In this document: one piece after another, positions 12,059 through 23,741 of the stretch
Position numbering within the stretch: the first letter of the stretch is position 1
Layout: each line of letters opens with the position of its first letter
From: Ulota crispa
Taxonomy: Eukaryota; Streptophyta; Bryopsida; Orthotrichales; Orthotrichaceae
Length of the DNA stretch: 64,000 nt
Assembly: GCA_963920765.1 (NCBI GenBank)
Contig: OY987244.1
Coordinates: 22,796,358 to 22,860,357, forward strand
Direction: 5' to 3'
Program-made: the position numbers and the translations under genes
Notes under the pieces: generated by a model
Seen by the model: the letters and a program-made list of their open reading frames with translations, nothing else
Database searches by the model: none
Told to the model about the DNA's origin: nothing

Positions 12059-12680
12059 GAGACGACGGTTCTAGCCTCCAGGATCTGGGGTAAGCTTATA
12101 TTGTCAACTGGTTGAAATTGTAAAAAAAAACATGTTGAAACTCTAAAAAAAAATATGTTGAAACTCAAAACGACCAGATAAGAAGTTGGCCAATTTTGTT
12201 TAAAAAAAATCAATTAAGTTCTAGTGAATTACAGTTCCGACATAGGAAATGTATAGAAAATAACTTGTGCCCGTGAATAATTGGTTGAAAATGGGAAGAC
12301 GCTAAAATTTCAACCTCAACAACTAGGCGGTTCCCTCTACTTCCTATATGTGTGCAAGTTCCACCTCAATGTAAAATCCTAGTTTTGTTGGCTTATTGAT
12401 AGCAACAAGTGACACTAAAGAAGTCATGAACATTTAATGCAAAAGACTGGTAGAATGTGTATTGAAAGTTAGATCAATCAATAACCCAATATAATTTGCA
12501 TGTTTGTACCTTGATTAAAAATTGGAGGATACTCTCCTTGTTGGAATTAGTGGGAGGGAGGCTTTTAATCCATTTCAAAACAATCTTGAAATATGGCAAA
12601 TAAACATGAAACTTCATATTTTAGCACTTAGGCTTAGTCATGCACTTGATCCGTGTATATGGTCAAGAGACAATCACATT
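12059..12680. other. intergenic, no gene seen
   Basis: AT-rich, with a short tandem CATGTTGAAACTC-type repeat near 12,130-12,170. No gene recognised. Confidence 0.5.
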
Positions 12681-13560
12681 TTAACCCTTAAATGTTGGGT
12701 TGGTCACCGTGGCTACCTATTACAACAGTGTTATATTGGTACTATAGTGGTGTATCAAGTGCACACACATTTTAATATATATTTTTAAAACTGCATAAGC
12801 TAACATAGCATGTTGTCCTTGTGAACTGCAAGAAGGGTAACATGGGACCTAGCATTGTGTTTGTAAATCCTCTCAAAATTTGAATTACCTAAAGATATGA
12901 GTGCATAACACGATATTCATTAATTTGGGAAACAACAATTCCCAATTTGTATGTCTCCTTAATCTAAAACTCTCATCTTAATCTTGTTTGGCACACCTGT
13001 GAGAAAACAACTGATACTTTACAGATACTTTACAGATGACAGATGTTTAGATCCAAATTAGTCATGAAAAAGTGGAAATAAAATGGGCATGACATGAAAT
13101 GAAAATGTGGCTAGAAGTCCCAAAATGTGCTGGAATTCCCAAATTAATGAATATTGTGTTGCATTCAATGAGTTTACTTTTATGCCATCCATCCCTATGT
13201 CTTCATGATCACTTTCAAAAAAATACGGTTAAAAAACAACTTTTCTCGTCCTACAAGGAGTGTCTTTTTGTCATATGTTGGACAAAAAAACGTTCATGCA
13301 TTTTGGGTGGAATACTAAGTCAAAAATAGAATTAGGTTCAAAAATAATAGAAATTATCAAGAGACTCAAACATGTCCAGAAATTCAGACTTATTTGTGCA
13401 AAATATTCTCACTTCAAAGCACATTGGGTTGAGTTCAAAAACAAGGAATTACATGCTCTCATGTGTTAGGGATGAGCTTTTTTTGGGAAGAAAAGGGACC
13501 CTAACATTTATATACAACATCATGTTATGGTTCTTTTATTTGTATTATACCAGTATAGGC
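12681..13560 (+). mobile_element. repeat family A, copy 3 (diverged)
   Basis: Begins TTAACCCTTAAATGTTGG, matching the TTAA-element end consensus. Family A interior phrases occur near 12,880-12,920 (AATTTGAATTACCTAAAGAT) and 13,195-13,220 (CTTCATGATCACTTTC), farther apart than in the other copies, so it is longer or contains inserts. The right limit is not defined. Confidence 0.4.
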
Positions 13561-13639
13561 ACCCGTTGGTCCAACGGGATGCAAAATAAGATCAAGTTAA
13601 CCTAGTTACGCAAAACATTTCCTCGGCAAGAAAATATTT

Positions 13640-14060
13640 TTTATTTTTTGTCAATACACTCCAATTCCAAATTTTACCCATGCGCTAAACATTTTTTTTG
13701 TTTACAAAACACTCCCTTACAGCAAAGCATTTTTTTGTGCAATATCCATAGAGTATTTACCCACGCAATAAAAGGAACGTCACAATTTTTCACACAAAAA
13801 AATATTGTTTATTTTCTACCAACACAATTTTTTTACCCTCATAGTAATTATTCCCGCAATTTTTTGTGCATATTTTTGTTTTTCACCCATGCAATTTTGT
13901 TACATTTTCTACTATTTATCCATGCATTTTTTTACACACACAATTTTTTACCCATACAGTTTTTTGTAATGCAAATTTTTACCTATGCCTATACAAGTTT
14001 CTTACCCAACCAAATTTTTACCCATGCAGATTTATTTACCCATGTGATAAAACTATTGCA
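13640..14060 (+). repeat. degenerate minisatellite, TTTTTACCCATGCAAT-like units
   Basis: Variants of TTTTTACCCATGCAATTT recur about a dozen times with units of roughly 15-30 bp. The run of long overlapping ORFs on the plus strand (138 and 93 codons) is a by-product of this repetition, not a gene. Confidence 0.65.
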
Positions 14061-14489
14061 GTAAAAAGATTGCCAAAGAGGTCAATTGTGTTCTATTATA
14101 TAGATAGATTATTTTTATTTTTTCCTAATTTCATTTGTCCGTTGTGAAATTATTCTTTTTAATTGAACTCTTTTTGAACTCCAAAAAAGAGAAACAATGA
14201 CAATTAAACATGACATATTGGCAATAAAAGAAATTTTGCATTTGATCAAATACACACTGTCTAACCAGAAAGCTTCCTAAACATATCAAAGTGCACTATT
14301 TGGTGTAGAAATGGTTTTTTTTTTTTTCCCTACTTGTCCTGGCACTTTTCTCTTTACTAAAGCAAAAAGTTTCTCCTAAACATGCTTGCATGAACACAAT
14401 CTCTTTACACAAGCTAACATGCCTAAATCTCTCTTTTGTTAAGATTTTCCAAAACAACATAGTATTTCTTATTGCAGAAATTGAGTTAG

Positions 14490-15142
14490 TTAACCCCTAA
14501 ATGCCCAAGGCACTTTTTGAGCTTTTAGGGATTTGTTCTATGTTGAACAAGAAGCCAAAATTTTGATAAGTTGTATTAGTTTTTTTGAGATCATAACTGT
14601 ACAAAATCAAGTATATATGTTAGAGATCACATAGGAAAAGAAAACACAACAATATCATTTATGGATTGAAAGACTATAATGTTTGATTCAAGAGGGTGTT
14701 TACTTTTGTGAAAATGACTTGAAGTCTTTCAATCCTCTTTTCACATGTCAAATCTAAAAAGATGGTCACATAAAAGATACGGGGTTAAAGGACATAACAT
14801 ACATAACTCCAATCAATTTACTACTTTTCAAAATCTCCTCTACAATTTTTTAAAATGAATTCCTAGTGTAAGTTTTCTCCAAGGTCTAGTGTATGTGAGG
14901 CTCATTTCCAAGAGCTTTCAACATTAAAAAAGTCAAGATTGCAATGGACACCCTTGCACAAAATGTTGAATAGAAAAATTATAATCAATCAGTCACAAAT
15001 TTGGTTTTTAATCCTAAAATTAGTTTTCAGAAAGAATAGTTAAAAAATAAAATCGACTAAAAATAGAAACTTAGATAGGTTTTATAAAAATTCAAAGTAT
15101 TTTCAACACCATAATGTGGTGCCTTAGGTATTTAGGGGTTAA
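14490..15142. mobile_element. TTAA element c (653 bp)
   Basis: Left end TTAACCCCTAAATGCCCAAG and inverted right end TTAACCCCTAAATACCTAAG; the two ends match at 18 of 20 positions. The interior is AT-rich with no coding capacity. Confidence 0.85.
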
Positions 15143-15681
15143 AAGTGTTATGCACTACACATGCAAAGAAGCACGTTACAAATCATACATTCTACGCCTC
15201 ATTATTCAATGGATTACAAAAAAACTAGTGGGTAGTTTTTGCTGCCTCAAATATATATTTCAAACTAAAAATTGGGCATTCTCGCTCTTGCTAAATAAAC
15301 ATAAAAATACTAGCATGGATATAAAAATATTCTAAATTTTATGATTGAAAATAAACTAAAGAATATTTCTTAATTAGATTAGAGAACAGGGTGTTGGTAA
15401 GTTTTAAATGGAATGGCCTTGAAATGAATTTGAAATTTGACGACCTCATTGTATGATTCAGTTTTTTTTATTGAAATTAAAAACTCACATTGAGGCAAAG
15501 GTCAATTTAATAAAAAAGTTGCATACTACTGTTTTTGTATTTCTACTAACGTATAAATTCAAGCAATGTTAGATCCCCTATACACAACTACTTTGTCATG
15601 TTGTTTCTAAAAATTAAAGATTACACTACAAAAATGATTATTTAAATCAGACTCAAATTGGGTAGTTTGGATGTTGCAAAG
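15143..15681. other. intergenic, no gene seen
   Basis: AT-rich; the 73-codon ORF at 15,114-15,335 runs out of element c into this flank and has no recognisable similarity. Confidence 0.5.
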
Positions 15682-15759
15682 TTAACCCTCAACGCCCGAG
15701 GGGCGAAAAAAACGCCCCATTTCAATGTTTTTTTGAAAGCTGGGGCATTGAGGGGTGAA
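15682..15759. mobile_element. minimal TTAA element (78 bp)
   Basis: Left end TTAACCCTCAACGCCCGAGG; right end inverted TTCACCCCTCAATGCCCCAG, so the right TTAA is changed to TGAA. An inner GGGGCG/CGCCCC hairpin is present. It is almost all terminus. Confidence 0.65.
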
Positions 15760-15991
15760 GATCACAAACTTATTCTTTGACCACATTATGTTGGGAAAAA
15801 CATTTAATTGGGAACAATGGCCAGTACTACATTACGAAACAATTTTACATGTGAAACGTCTTATACAAGATACAAGAGAACTTATTGCAAAACATGCTAA
15901 TTGAAACCTCCCGTGTAGAACCTTGCAACTTTGCTCACATGAGAGAGGGGATGTGAGTGGTGTTTATGATGAAATTAACCAATCACATAAT

Positions 15992-17300
15992 TTAACCCCT
16001 TATGGCCTAGGTTCAAAGAGGCTTAAAAGCATCCTTTATTTTCAGGTGTTATAAGTTTACATGTTAATAAAGTATGAAGATCTCAATTGTACAAGTTTGT
16101 AGTGTGAATGTTGTAAATGATGTGGATCAAATTTGTGGTCATTTGACCACATAGATTGAAAGATTATAATATTTTAGTGTTGAAAAAAGATACTAATTTT
16201 TTCCTAACAACACGTTTGGGGTGAAATTTGATTTTTAAACCCACTCAAATGAAAAATGTTTAAACTTTGAAGTGATTCAAAATTAATTTAAACACACTGG
16301 TGAAAGAAAATATCATTCAATAAACTCAATGTGTCTGCAAAAAAATTTGAAATGTCAAAATACAATGAAAAAAGTAGCAAAAAGTTATATCTATGGTTGA
16401 ACATCCTTCTACTAAAATGATTCTCATTCACTCGTAACTTCTTGGATTGATATGAAATTTTATTAACAAAAATAGACTAGCATGCATAACTTTTTCAATA
16501 TTTTTTTTGAAAATATACTTTGCATAAAGAAATTAAAAGCCACCAAAGTGCTTTGTAATGCAAAAATGTGTGGATTTTAAACTTTAAGTTGCTCCCAGAC
16601 ATTCAAAACAACTTGGATTGACATGAAAGTTTTATCATTATTACTAGACTTTGAGGGAAACAAAACCCAACAAATTTTATTGAAAACAAACATTTGATGA
16701 AAAAGATACAAGCCCCCAAAGTTGTAGCCATCACAACACAATGTGGTGAACTCAAATTGAACTTGTGAACTTTAAATGGCTTTCACAAACTCAATGTTTC
16801 TTAAATTCATTTGAAAACATTACCATAGAAAATAAACTAGTGTGTGCAACTTTACCAACAAGTATTATTAAATTTGGACAATCAATGCAAAAGTTAGACC
16901 ATTTCAAATTGGAATGCTAGACTAACTTATTAGAGGACACTTTTGATCCCCTTTGGCAATGAGTGATAAAATTTCAGGAAAACTAAAGAATATTTAAGTG
17001 TGAAAAAGATCCAATTTTTTCTATTAACTTACTTGGAAATATATAGTGTAAAATTATTTGTAGAACTCCACTTGGAGACCCTATTTGGAGAACCCACAAA
17101 CTTGTTCCCGTGAAAGATATGAGAGGTTTGGAGGCTAGTACTATGTCAGACAGTCAACCATGTAATTCCAATGACATAATTCCCATAACAAACAAATGAG
17201 AATTGGATGAGAAAGAGGCATAATTGTTGTATTAAGTTAGGGCAGAGGACTAAAGATTGTAAAAAGTGTTAAGAAAACCCCACCTTTTATTGGTAAAAAC
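15992..17300 (+). repeat. TTAA-element left end followed by degenerate tandem repeat of about 175 bp
   Basis: TTAACCCCTTATGGCCTAGG at 15,992 fits the element ends, but no right end was found. Within it, units beginning near 16,437, 16,612 and 16,795 share the order CTTGGATTGAYATGAAA, then TAGACTAG, then a CAACTTT/TAACTTT motif and an AAAAGCCACCAAAGT-type segment. They look like three decayed tandem copies. Confidence 0.45.
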
Positions 17301-18085
17301 CCCACCTTGAAGAACCTTGCACTTTTGCTCACAAGAAAGATGGAGAGATGTAAGGTGCATTGATTAGAGTTGAATTGACCAACCATGTGATTGCACGGGT
17401 GGAGAAGTGACCTAGTTTTTTGCTAAGAGCATCTTTGGTTGACCTCAAAAACTTCATCACAAGGATACATAATGTTTCTTGTTTCCAAGGTCGACCACTT
17501 GTTTTCCTCACTCATCCAAGTAGGTAAGTTAATGTTCAACCAACGACAAGTCTCCTTGTTTGCAAAAGCAAATAGATCCTCCATTATTCATTATACATTA
17601 TTCAATCTATTTTTGTAAAAGAAAAGGTAGTATTTGAAGGAGTTGTTATGCACAAGGAAAACACAATTTTTGTTATGCCAAGGTCATTTTTTTGGTGAGG
17701 TTCATGCATTATTTGCTCTTTTCCATCCAAAAGCCTCCTAGTCCATTGATTTTCCAAACAAGTGAAGATGCTATATAAGCAACTCCACCCTCACTACCAC
17801 ATTAGTTTTTGCAACCTAGTAGGCAGCGAGGTGGAGAAGCAAAGCAAAGGGCTGAGCTAGTTTGCTTAGCTCACCCTAGCCGGCGCCTTGCTTTGTTGTT
17901 GTGTCACATAAACCAATTACCTAGAGCTTGCCTCCCCTCTCTTGACTTTTGACTACCACAAGAAGCCAAAGTGTGACATGTGCTAGCACAAGATTGGAGG
18001 TTGGACTCAATATTTCTCCTCCTCACTTGCCATCAAGAAAGGATTTACTATAATTGTCCTCTCCTTCCCAGCAAGTTGCTCCCCC
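17301..18085. other. intergenic, no gene seen
   Basis: Includes a mixed-composition stretch at 17,820-18,060 (GCAAAGCAAAGGGCTGAGC..). I could not assign it to a gene or element. Confidence 0.4.
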
Positions 18086-18227
18086 CACTAGAAGAAATCT
18101 TGTCCTAAACAACTGGTTCAAGATGACTGCAAATGTCCTAAACGACTACAATTGAGTCATTGTATAGTCATTTAGGACATTTGAGTCGTCGTGAACCAGT
18201 CATTTAGGACAATTTTTTCTTCTAGTG
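18086..18227. mobile_element. CACTA-like MITE (142 bp)
   Basis: Bounded by CACTAGAAGAAA and TTTCTTCTAGTG and flanked by CCC on each side, the 3-bp target duplication expected of CACTA elements. The motif GTCCTAAAYGACT recurs in both orientations just inside each end, like CACTA subterminal repeats. Arms are about 68 bp with few mismatches. Confidence 0.85.
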
Positions 18228-18315
18228 CCCCAACTTGGTGTTGCCTGTGTCAAGTGGGGGGGGGGAGTCAATTCCTACCCAACATTGATGGCCAGACCGA
18301 GTGGAGATGGTCTAA

Positions 18316-18461
18316 GGGCATCCTCCATGTGAGTGGGGTGAACGGTGAAGCTCACTATAACTTACCAATAATTGATCAAATGGGAGTTTTGGTTTTTCTA
18401 AAATCCCTCCGACCAATTATTGGTGAGCTCCACTAGCCACCCCTCACATGAAAGGACACCC
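18316..18461. mobile_element. Harbinger-like foldback MITE 3 (diverged)
   Basis: Ends GGGCATCCTCCATGTGAG and inverted GGGTGTCCTTTCATGTGAGG, flanked by TAA on both sides. Inner arms AACTTACCAATAATTG and CAATTATTGGTGAGC match the fold of copies at 6,289 and 22,755. Confidence 0.7.
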
Positions 18462-18516
18462 TAACCCTTAAACCTCAAACTGCAGATGGTGACTGGTGCT
18501 GATGTTGAAGGGTTAA
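18461..18516. mobile_element. tiny TTAA-type relic (56 bp)
   Basis: CTAACCCTTAAACCTC at the left, and right end inverted TTAACCCTTCAACATC. It abuts the Harbinger-like MITE so that CTAA overlaps that element's TAA target. Confidence 0.45.
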
Positions 18517-20538
18517 GTGAGATAGATTACTGTAGGATACTTGACCCTATCTTGACCTGCTTTCTTTGCTGGTCATTCATTTGTAAGAAGATTCTTGCAG
18601 CTATCTGGGAGCAGGTTTGGGGTTTAACTCAAACATAGATTTATGCTTCGGAATTGGGACGCTTCACAGCCTTGTATTTGATGGAGTGGGTCATTTGCCA
18701 GAATTCAAGGTTTGGCATGTACTTTTTGCTTGAATCCCATATGCCTGTCATCCTTATCAAATTTCAACTAATCACTAAAAAAAACAAAAGTCCAGACACC
18801 CATGATGGGGCCTTCAAACTGTACTCCCCAAGTCCCCATCCATAGGTGTGGCAGCTTTGTCATTGGTCATAGGTTAGAAGGTATGTGCACTTTTAAAGTA
18901 TGAGGCAAGTTTTTTTATTATACTATGGAGCCTGTGGGTACTAGGAAGTACAGTTCGAGGACTGTCATCTTCATAAAACAAAAAACATGGAGTTGCCCAA
19001 TGCCCATGGTGATATGGTATCATGACAATTTAATAATAATATAAACTTGGTTGGTGTAACTGCTTCAAGTGGTCCTCAAGCGATTACATCCATGGGTGAC
19101 ATTCAAAAATATATTTAGGTTAGAGCAACCTCAATGGATGCTTCATGTAGGTGCATAAATTGGAGAATGGAGGTGATTAGGGAAACAATGGACCGAATGG
19201 GAATTGTAACAAGTGTTTTTGATTGAGATGCATGTCAACTAAGAGCCCTTAAGCAGTATTTTGTAGCTTGTTGTTGTGCACAATAAATTAAGCAAGAAAT
19301 GTGATCAACAACATTATGGTAACAAGTGGGCCTAATTCTCAATATTTTTAAGGATACTTTATTCTCAACTACCTAAGCTATCAACACAAGTTTTGTGTTT
19401 AGTAAGTTTATTGTTGGGTCTCTCCACCCCATACCTTGCAAGCGGCATTTTTTTATTAACAAATTTTAAAATTTTCTCAATTCTATGCAATGCATTTAAA
19501 CAATTTAACATAGAGAGCAGCAAGCAACATTAAAAAATTTCAAAACCTCTATATGTCAAGGCTAATATTTTAAAAACAAATCTTACTTTCTAATGTTTTT
19601 AAAAGCCCTAATTTATATATTGAAACACATAATATTTCATAAACCCTATGACAGTTTTACATATTACACTTTTTTATTCAAAAAATAAATGAAACTTTTC
19701 TTTTAACTCACTTAATTTCTAAAACATGGGCTAGTGATCTTCACAGGGAGATCTATGACACTAATCTTTAAAACTTTTTTTTTTGACAAATCTAAATAGA
19801 TGAAGTAAATACCATTTGCTTAATATCGTTTAGCACCTTGAGTTTTATTTGTAGATCTTGTATGTTAATGGGCAATACTAATTGTAGGGAAGTGCCACAA
19901 GTACGTGATAAGTAAACCATATGGAGTTGGAGTTGAGGTGTCATCATATAGATCACACTTATGTGATCACACTTATGTGGTTGTATTAACCATACTTTTT
20001 ACCATTTTCTTTAGATTTTAAAAATAAAACATTGAAGTGTAATACTTAATCACCTCTAATTTTGTGATTCATCTGGATGTTTCCTTACAGGAAAACAAAA
20101 AAAAGCCCCCATCAATATTCATAACCGTAATTGATTATCTGGTTTTTGAGCTTTAAATTTTTTCAACAGAAAAAATGTTATTTTATTTTACAGAATTTGC
20201 AACATTTTTATTTGAATACTAAATAAATTGCATAACGTCTTCTTACAAAGATTGCTTACATTGTAAGCACCAAAATCATGAGTGTTGGTCTTTTTCAAAT
20301 AATATACGCATATTGCAAGATTTCTTTGATTTCCTAACTAAGCAAGAAAGAACTCAGCAAGTGAAAAAAGCTCCCCTTTAATTTCAATCAAGAAACGAAA
20401 CGATTTGCTGCAGAAAAATAAAAGAAAAAGGTGTATTGAAGAAGAAACCCAACATCTTCTTGGCAGTTGTTTTTTTTCTCATTAGTAAATAAGTTAGTTT
20501 ATCCTTGTTTGTTTAAAATCCAAAGACACGCTATTATT
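18517..20538. other. intergenic, no gene seen
   Basis: About 2 kb of AT-rich sequence. A phrase GAGCAACCTCAATGGATGC at 19,122 could be one end of a decayed element. There are no long ORFs and no RNA gene. Confidence 0.5.
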
Positions 20539-20892
20539 TAAGGAAGCAAAACCCATAACCATCACTGTACCCATAACCATCATTATACCCATAACCATCA
20601 TTGTACGTATAACCATCACCTCTAAAATCTTGGAAAATTTGTGGAAATGAATAGATGTAATTACAAGAATGTACAACATGTGAACATGAAACTTTAGTGT
20701 TGGTATTAGATACAATTGCAACTGATTTTAAAAAAATTCACAATTTATTCTTACAATATTTAAATAATACATTCAAAAGTGCAAACTCATCATTTTTAGC
20801 TTACTAATAGGATCTAATAATTTGTTAGATGTTTGTTAATAATCAACATGTTCAAAACCCTTAATTTGATGATTATGAGTGTTGCTACCTTA
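20539..20892 (+). mobile_element. TAAGGTAG-ended element (family F), copy 1
   Basis: Left end TAAGGAAGCAAAACCCATAA; right end inverted TAAGGTAGCAACACTCATAA. The interior, from ATCTTGGAAAATTTGTGGAA to CATGTTCAAAACCCTTA, is collinear with 55,946-56,263 and with the reverse of 56,996-57,286. Near the left end CCCATAACCATCA is repeated four times. A TA target is suggested by TA at each border. Confidence 0.75.
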
Positions 20893-21747
20893 CATCATCT
20901 TTTTAATCCTTGAGAGCAGTTCTGAACAACAAATGAATGCATACATGTCCTACTCATATGCACCAAAGGAACAATTTGCAAAACCTGCCAGTAAAAACCC
21001 CGCACGTAGAATTGCTAAGATTTGCTCACAATAGTACAGTAGACCAAAATAGAATTGCATATTGCATAGTACTTGTTTGTTTGTAAGTAAGGTTTGTAAT
21101 GGGAGTGAGGGAGGAGGTATAAGTGCGCATTGGAGCCAATTCAAAGATTATATTTTGGTATTCAATTAGAGATTTAAAAAAAAAACAATCAACTCCTCTT
21201 TTGTAATTGGTCAATTTAACGTCCTTTCATGATACTAGTCAAATTCCAAGTTTACAAGTGTAAAGGTGACTTTATAAGTTACTTTCGACCCTCCTTTTTT
21301 TATGTTTTTCTCTCGCTCCCCTTTAATTTCAAATTTTGATATAGAAACAATTAATGCTTGACACTCAATGCTATAAAATAGAGAACTCCAAATTTATGGT
21401 GTTAATAAAGGATTTTGAATATCATGTTACAGAAAGACCGCCCACGTTTTAAATTATGAATGATAGATACATATACAGATGGATGAAAAATGGATTCATT
21501 GGATGTAGTCAAGGTTTTTGAAATTTGAGCACTTTATCTCATTAATAGAAGAGTCTTCCTACTGCAATGATCCCAAATATGGTTTTCACTTTTAACACAA
21601 ATGGCTATAAACATTGCTAAGAAGTTAAAATTTTCAAATTTAACTCTGAATAAAGTTTACATATTTTTTAGCTGCATGAAAATTTTGTTAGCAATAAGTT
21701 TACTGCTAAATTTAGCCAATTTAAAGAACCCAATCCAAGTTCTACGA
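20893..21747. other. intergenic, no gene seen
   Basis: AT-rich; short ORFs only, none recognisable. Confidence 0.5.
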
Positions 21748-21895
21748 GGCGGGAGACCCAGCGTGGCATCAAAAAGGGGCGGAAGACCCTGCGTGGCATC
21801 AAAAAGAAGCGGGAGAACATACGTGGCATCAAAAGGGGCGGGAGAACATACGTGGCATCAAAAGGGGCGGGAGAACTTACGTGGCATAAAAAAGG
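21748..21895 (+). repeat. minisatellite, five units of 29-30 bp
   Basis: The unit is about GCGGGAGAACATACGTGGCA plus TCAAAAGG. CGTGGCAT recurs at 21,762, 21,792, 21,822, 21,851 and 21,880, so spacing is 30, 30, 29, 29. While the unit is 30 bp one frame repeats GGRPSVASKR; the 29-bp units break that frame. It is GC-rich for its surroundings. Confidence 0.85.
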
Positions 21896-21991
21896 ACTTC
21901 CCATCAGTTCCCACAGTTCCACCAAGTCACCAACACTTGAGCCTTGAGAATTTTGGATGGAACTTTATTTGCAGGAGGAGCACTTGGTAAG

Positions 21992-22239
21992 TTAACCCCT
22001 GGGCGCCCAAGAGGCCAAAATATGGCCTCTCAATTTTGAAAAATTTCCTTGTTTGACCGTTATAATCTTTTCAATGGTACGGTGAAAGGACGTGTCTTTT
22101 TTCATGGAGCTCCGGGCCTATGTGCATTACCAATTGGTACGGTTAATTTTTGTGAATCTCTCTCAGGTGATAATTTTATTGGAATGAGTTCCAAAGGGTT
22201 TGGATTTGAGTGAACTTGTGCTGGGCACTCAGGGGTTAA
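21992..22239. mobile_element. TTAA element d (248 bp)
   Basis: Left end TTAACCCCTGGGCGCCCAAG; right end inverted TTAACCCCTGAGTGCCCAGC. An inner GAGGCCAAAATATGGCCTC hairpin follows the left end. Distantly related to elements e and l. Confidence 0.85.
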
Positions 22240-22509
22240 CGTAGGAATTTCGCTTGAGTTTTGATGTTTGCAAGGTTTGGCAAAGACGTCGTTAATGTTT
22301 CCAAGTAGGGTCGGTGGCGGGTGGCCTACTCGCTGCTTCAAAGGTTGCAAAACGGTCGGTCGATGTCCAATTGTAGTATCCCAGATGTTCTACACTGAAT
22401 ATTGCGTTTAGGTTGCCCCACATTAATTTCTTGACATTTCACATTATTTAAAAATTTACCTTTGCTACAATATTTTTCATCAAAAATTGCTACAGCAAAC
22501 CATTTTTAG

Positions 22510-22695
22510 AGGGCCTATCAACAACAACAAAGCTGAAAAAAGACAAACTAATGACTTCCAAGTCATAGACCATGTGAAATCTAAATATTTAGTGAGTTGC
22601 ATAGGCTTCCAAGTGACCAAGTGATGAGTCATGAGGTAACTCATTAGGGTAAGGCAACCTAATTGTCAAGGCAACCTAAATGCAATATTTAGTGT
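22510..22695 (+). repeat. dispersed repeat family G, copy 2
   Basis: Collinear with 10,295-10,500 (AACAACAACAAAG, CTTCCAAGTGACCAAGTGAT, ATGAGTCATGAGG, AAGGCAACCTAAATGCA). No ORF and no clear termini. Confidence 0.6.
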
Positions 22696-22754
22696 ACTTT
22701 CAAACTATGTATGTCTTTTTGGAATGCAAGTTTCAAATTTCCGGTGGTAAGTTA

Positions 22755-22912
22755 GGGCCTCCTTTCATGCTCACCCGATGGATGGTTGAACTAAAAATAC
22801 TCTACCTATAATCAGTGGGATTGGTTTCTAGAAAAACCGGACTCCCATCCGACCGATTATTGGTGGAGTATTTTTAGTTTGACAAGCCATCGGTGAGCAT
22901 GGAAGGAGGCCC
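22755..22912. mobile_element. Tourist/Harbinger-like foldback MITE 2
   Basis: Ends GGGCCTCCTTTCATGCTCAC and inverted GGGCCTCCTTCCATGCTCAC, with TTA on both flanks. Same fold as the copy at 6,289 (ACTAAAAATACTCTAC against GTGGAGTATTTTTAGT). Confidence 0.88.
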
Positions 22913-22998
22913 TTAGTCGGTGTGTCTTTGAACTTGTATCAAATGAATTCAACTAGACTGATGCCTACTGTTTTATCGAGTTTATTGTGATCGCAGTG

Positions 22999-23234
22999 TT
23001 AACCCCTGAGCCCCCGATCGACATTATACTGTCAATGGGCCCACAAACTTTATCTCACTGTTTCTCTTAATTTGTACCGTAAAAACAATCATGATTGGTC
23101 CCATCAAGAAAGAAGGTAGTCCTTTTTCAAATCCTACGATTAATTTTTTTGAATGTAATTTTCCAAGCTATGGTGGCCATTAAACCCCCATTTTCTCTTA
23201 AATCTTAAAGTAACTCTCGACGCTCAGGGGTTAA
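22999..23234. mobile_element. TTAA element e (236 bp)
   Basis: Left end TTAACCCCTGAGCCCCCGAT; right end inverted TTAACCCCTGAGCGTCGAGA. The interior (AAACAATCATGATTGGTCCC, GAATGTAATTTTCCAAGC, GGTGGCCATTAAACCCCC) is collinear with element l at 55,712. Confidence 0.88.
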
Positions 23235-23526
23235 CATATGTTTTAGTATTACGCTTTCATTGTGTTAGTAAGCGAATTTGTACTTCAGAGCGTACTCTTT
23301 GGAGATTGGACCCTAATTTCTGTCAACCTGCGCAGCACGAATCGAAGCGGAGGTCGTTTACTTTGAAGGTGAACTGCGGAATTGCCATAGTTACTAGAGG
23401 TAATAATCTTATGTTTAGACTACTCGGTTCCCGCATTGGGGTTAGAGCTTAGTAAGAGTTGAAGATGTCGCTAGTCAACTTTTCTCAAGCTTGTATCAAA
23501 TGAAATCCATACAAGCCTGTAGTGTC
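23235..23526. other. less AT-rich spacer between two TTAA elements
   Basis: About 290 bp, less AT-rich than the neighbours. CTTGTATCAAATGAAATCC near 23,491 echoes CTTGTATCAAATGAATTC near 22,934; each lies a short way before a TTAA element. No gene seen. Confidence 0.4.
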
Positions 23527-23741
23527 TTAACCCTTAAACGTCCCAGGGATAGTAGATACTTTGCCTTGTAATTGACTTTTGTTATCAACAAAAAGTTTTA
23601 ATTTGGGATCTCAAATAGCTCACTAGAACTGCATTAACTTATATTTTAACTTCTTTGTTGATCTCAAGTGTAGTAAAGGTGTAGATCTATTCCAAATACA
23701 AGAAAAATATCTTGTGTGTCTTTTAGATGTTTAAGGGTTAA
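23527..23741. mobile_element. TTAA element f (215 bp)
   Basis: Left end TTAACCCTTAAACGTCCCAG; right end inverted TTAACCCTTAAACATCTAAA. TTAA on both sides. Confidence 0.85.

Noticed and set aside
11618-12115. Overlapping ORFs of 65-105 codons on both strands
   Set aside because: They lie within a GC-rich element with inverted ends; high GC alone keeps frames open, and no motif is recognisable.
13648-14064. 138-codon plus-strand ORF
   Set aside because: It is a by-product of the TTTTTACCCATGCAAT-type repeat, with biased F/H/T composition and an equally open second frame.
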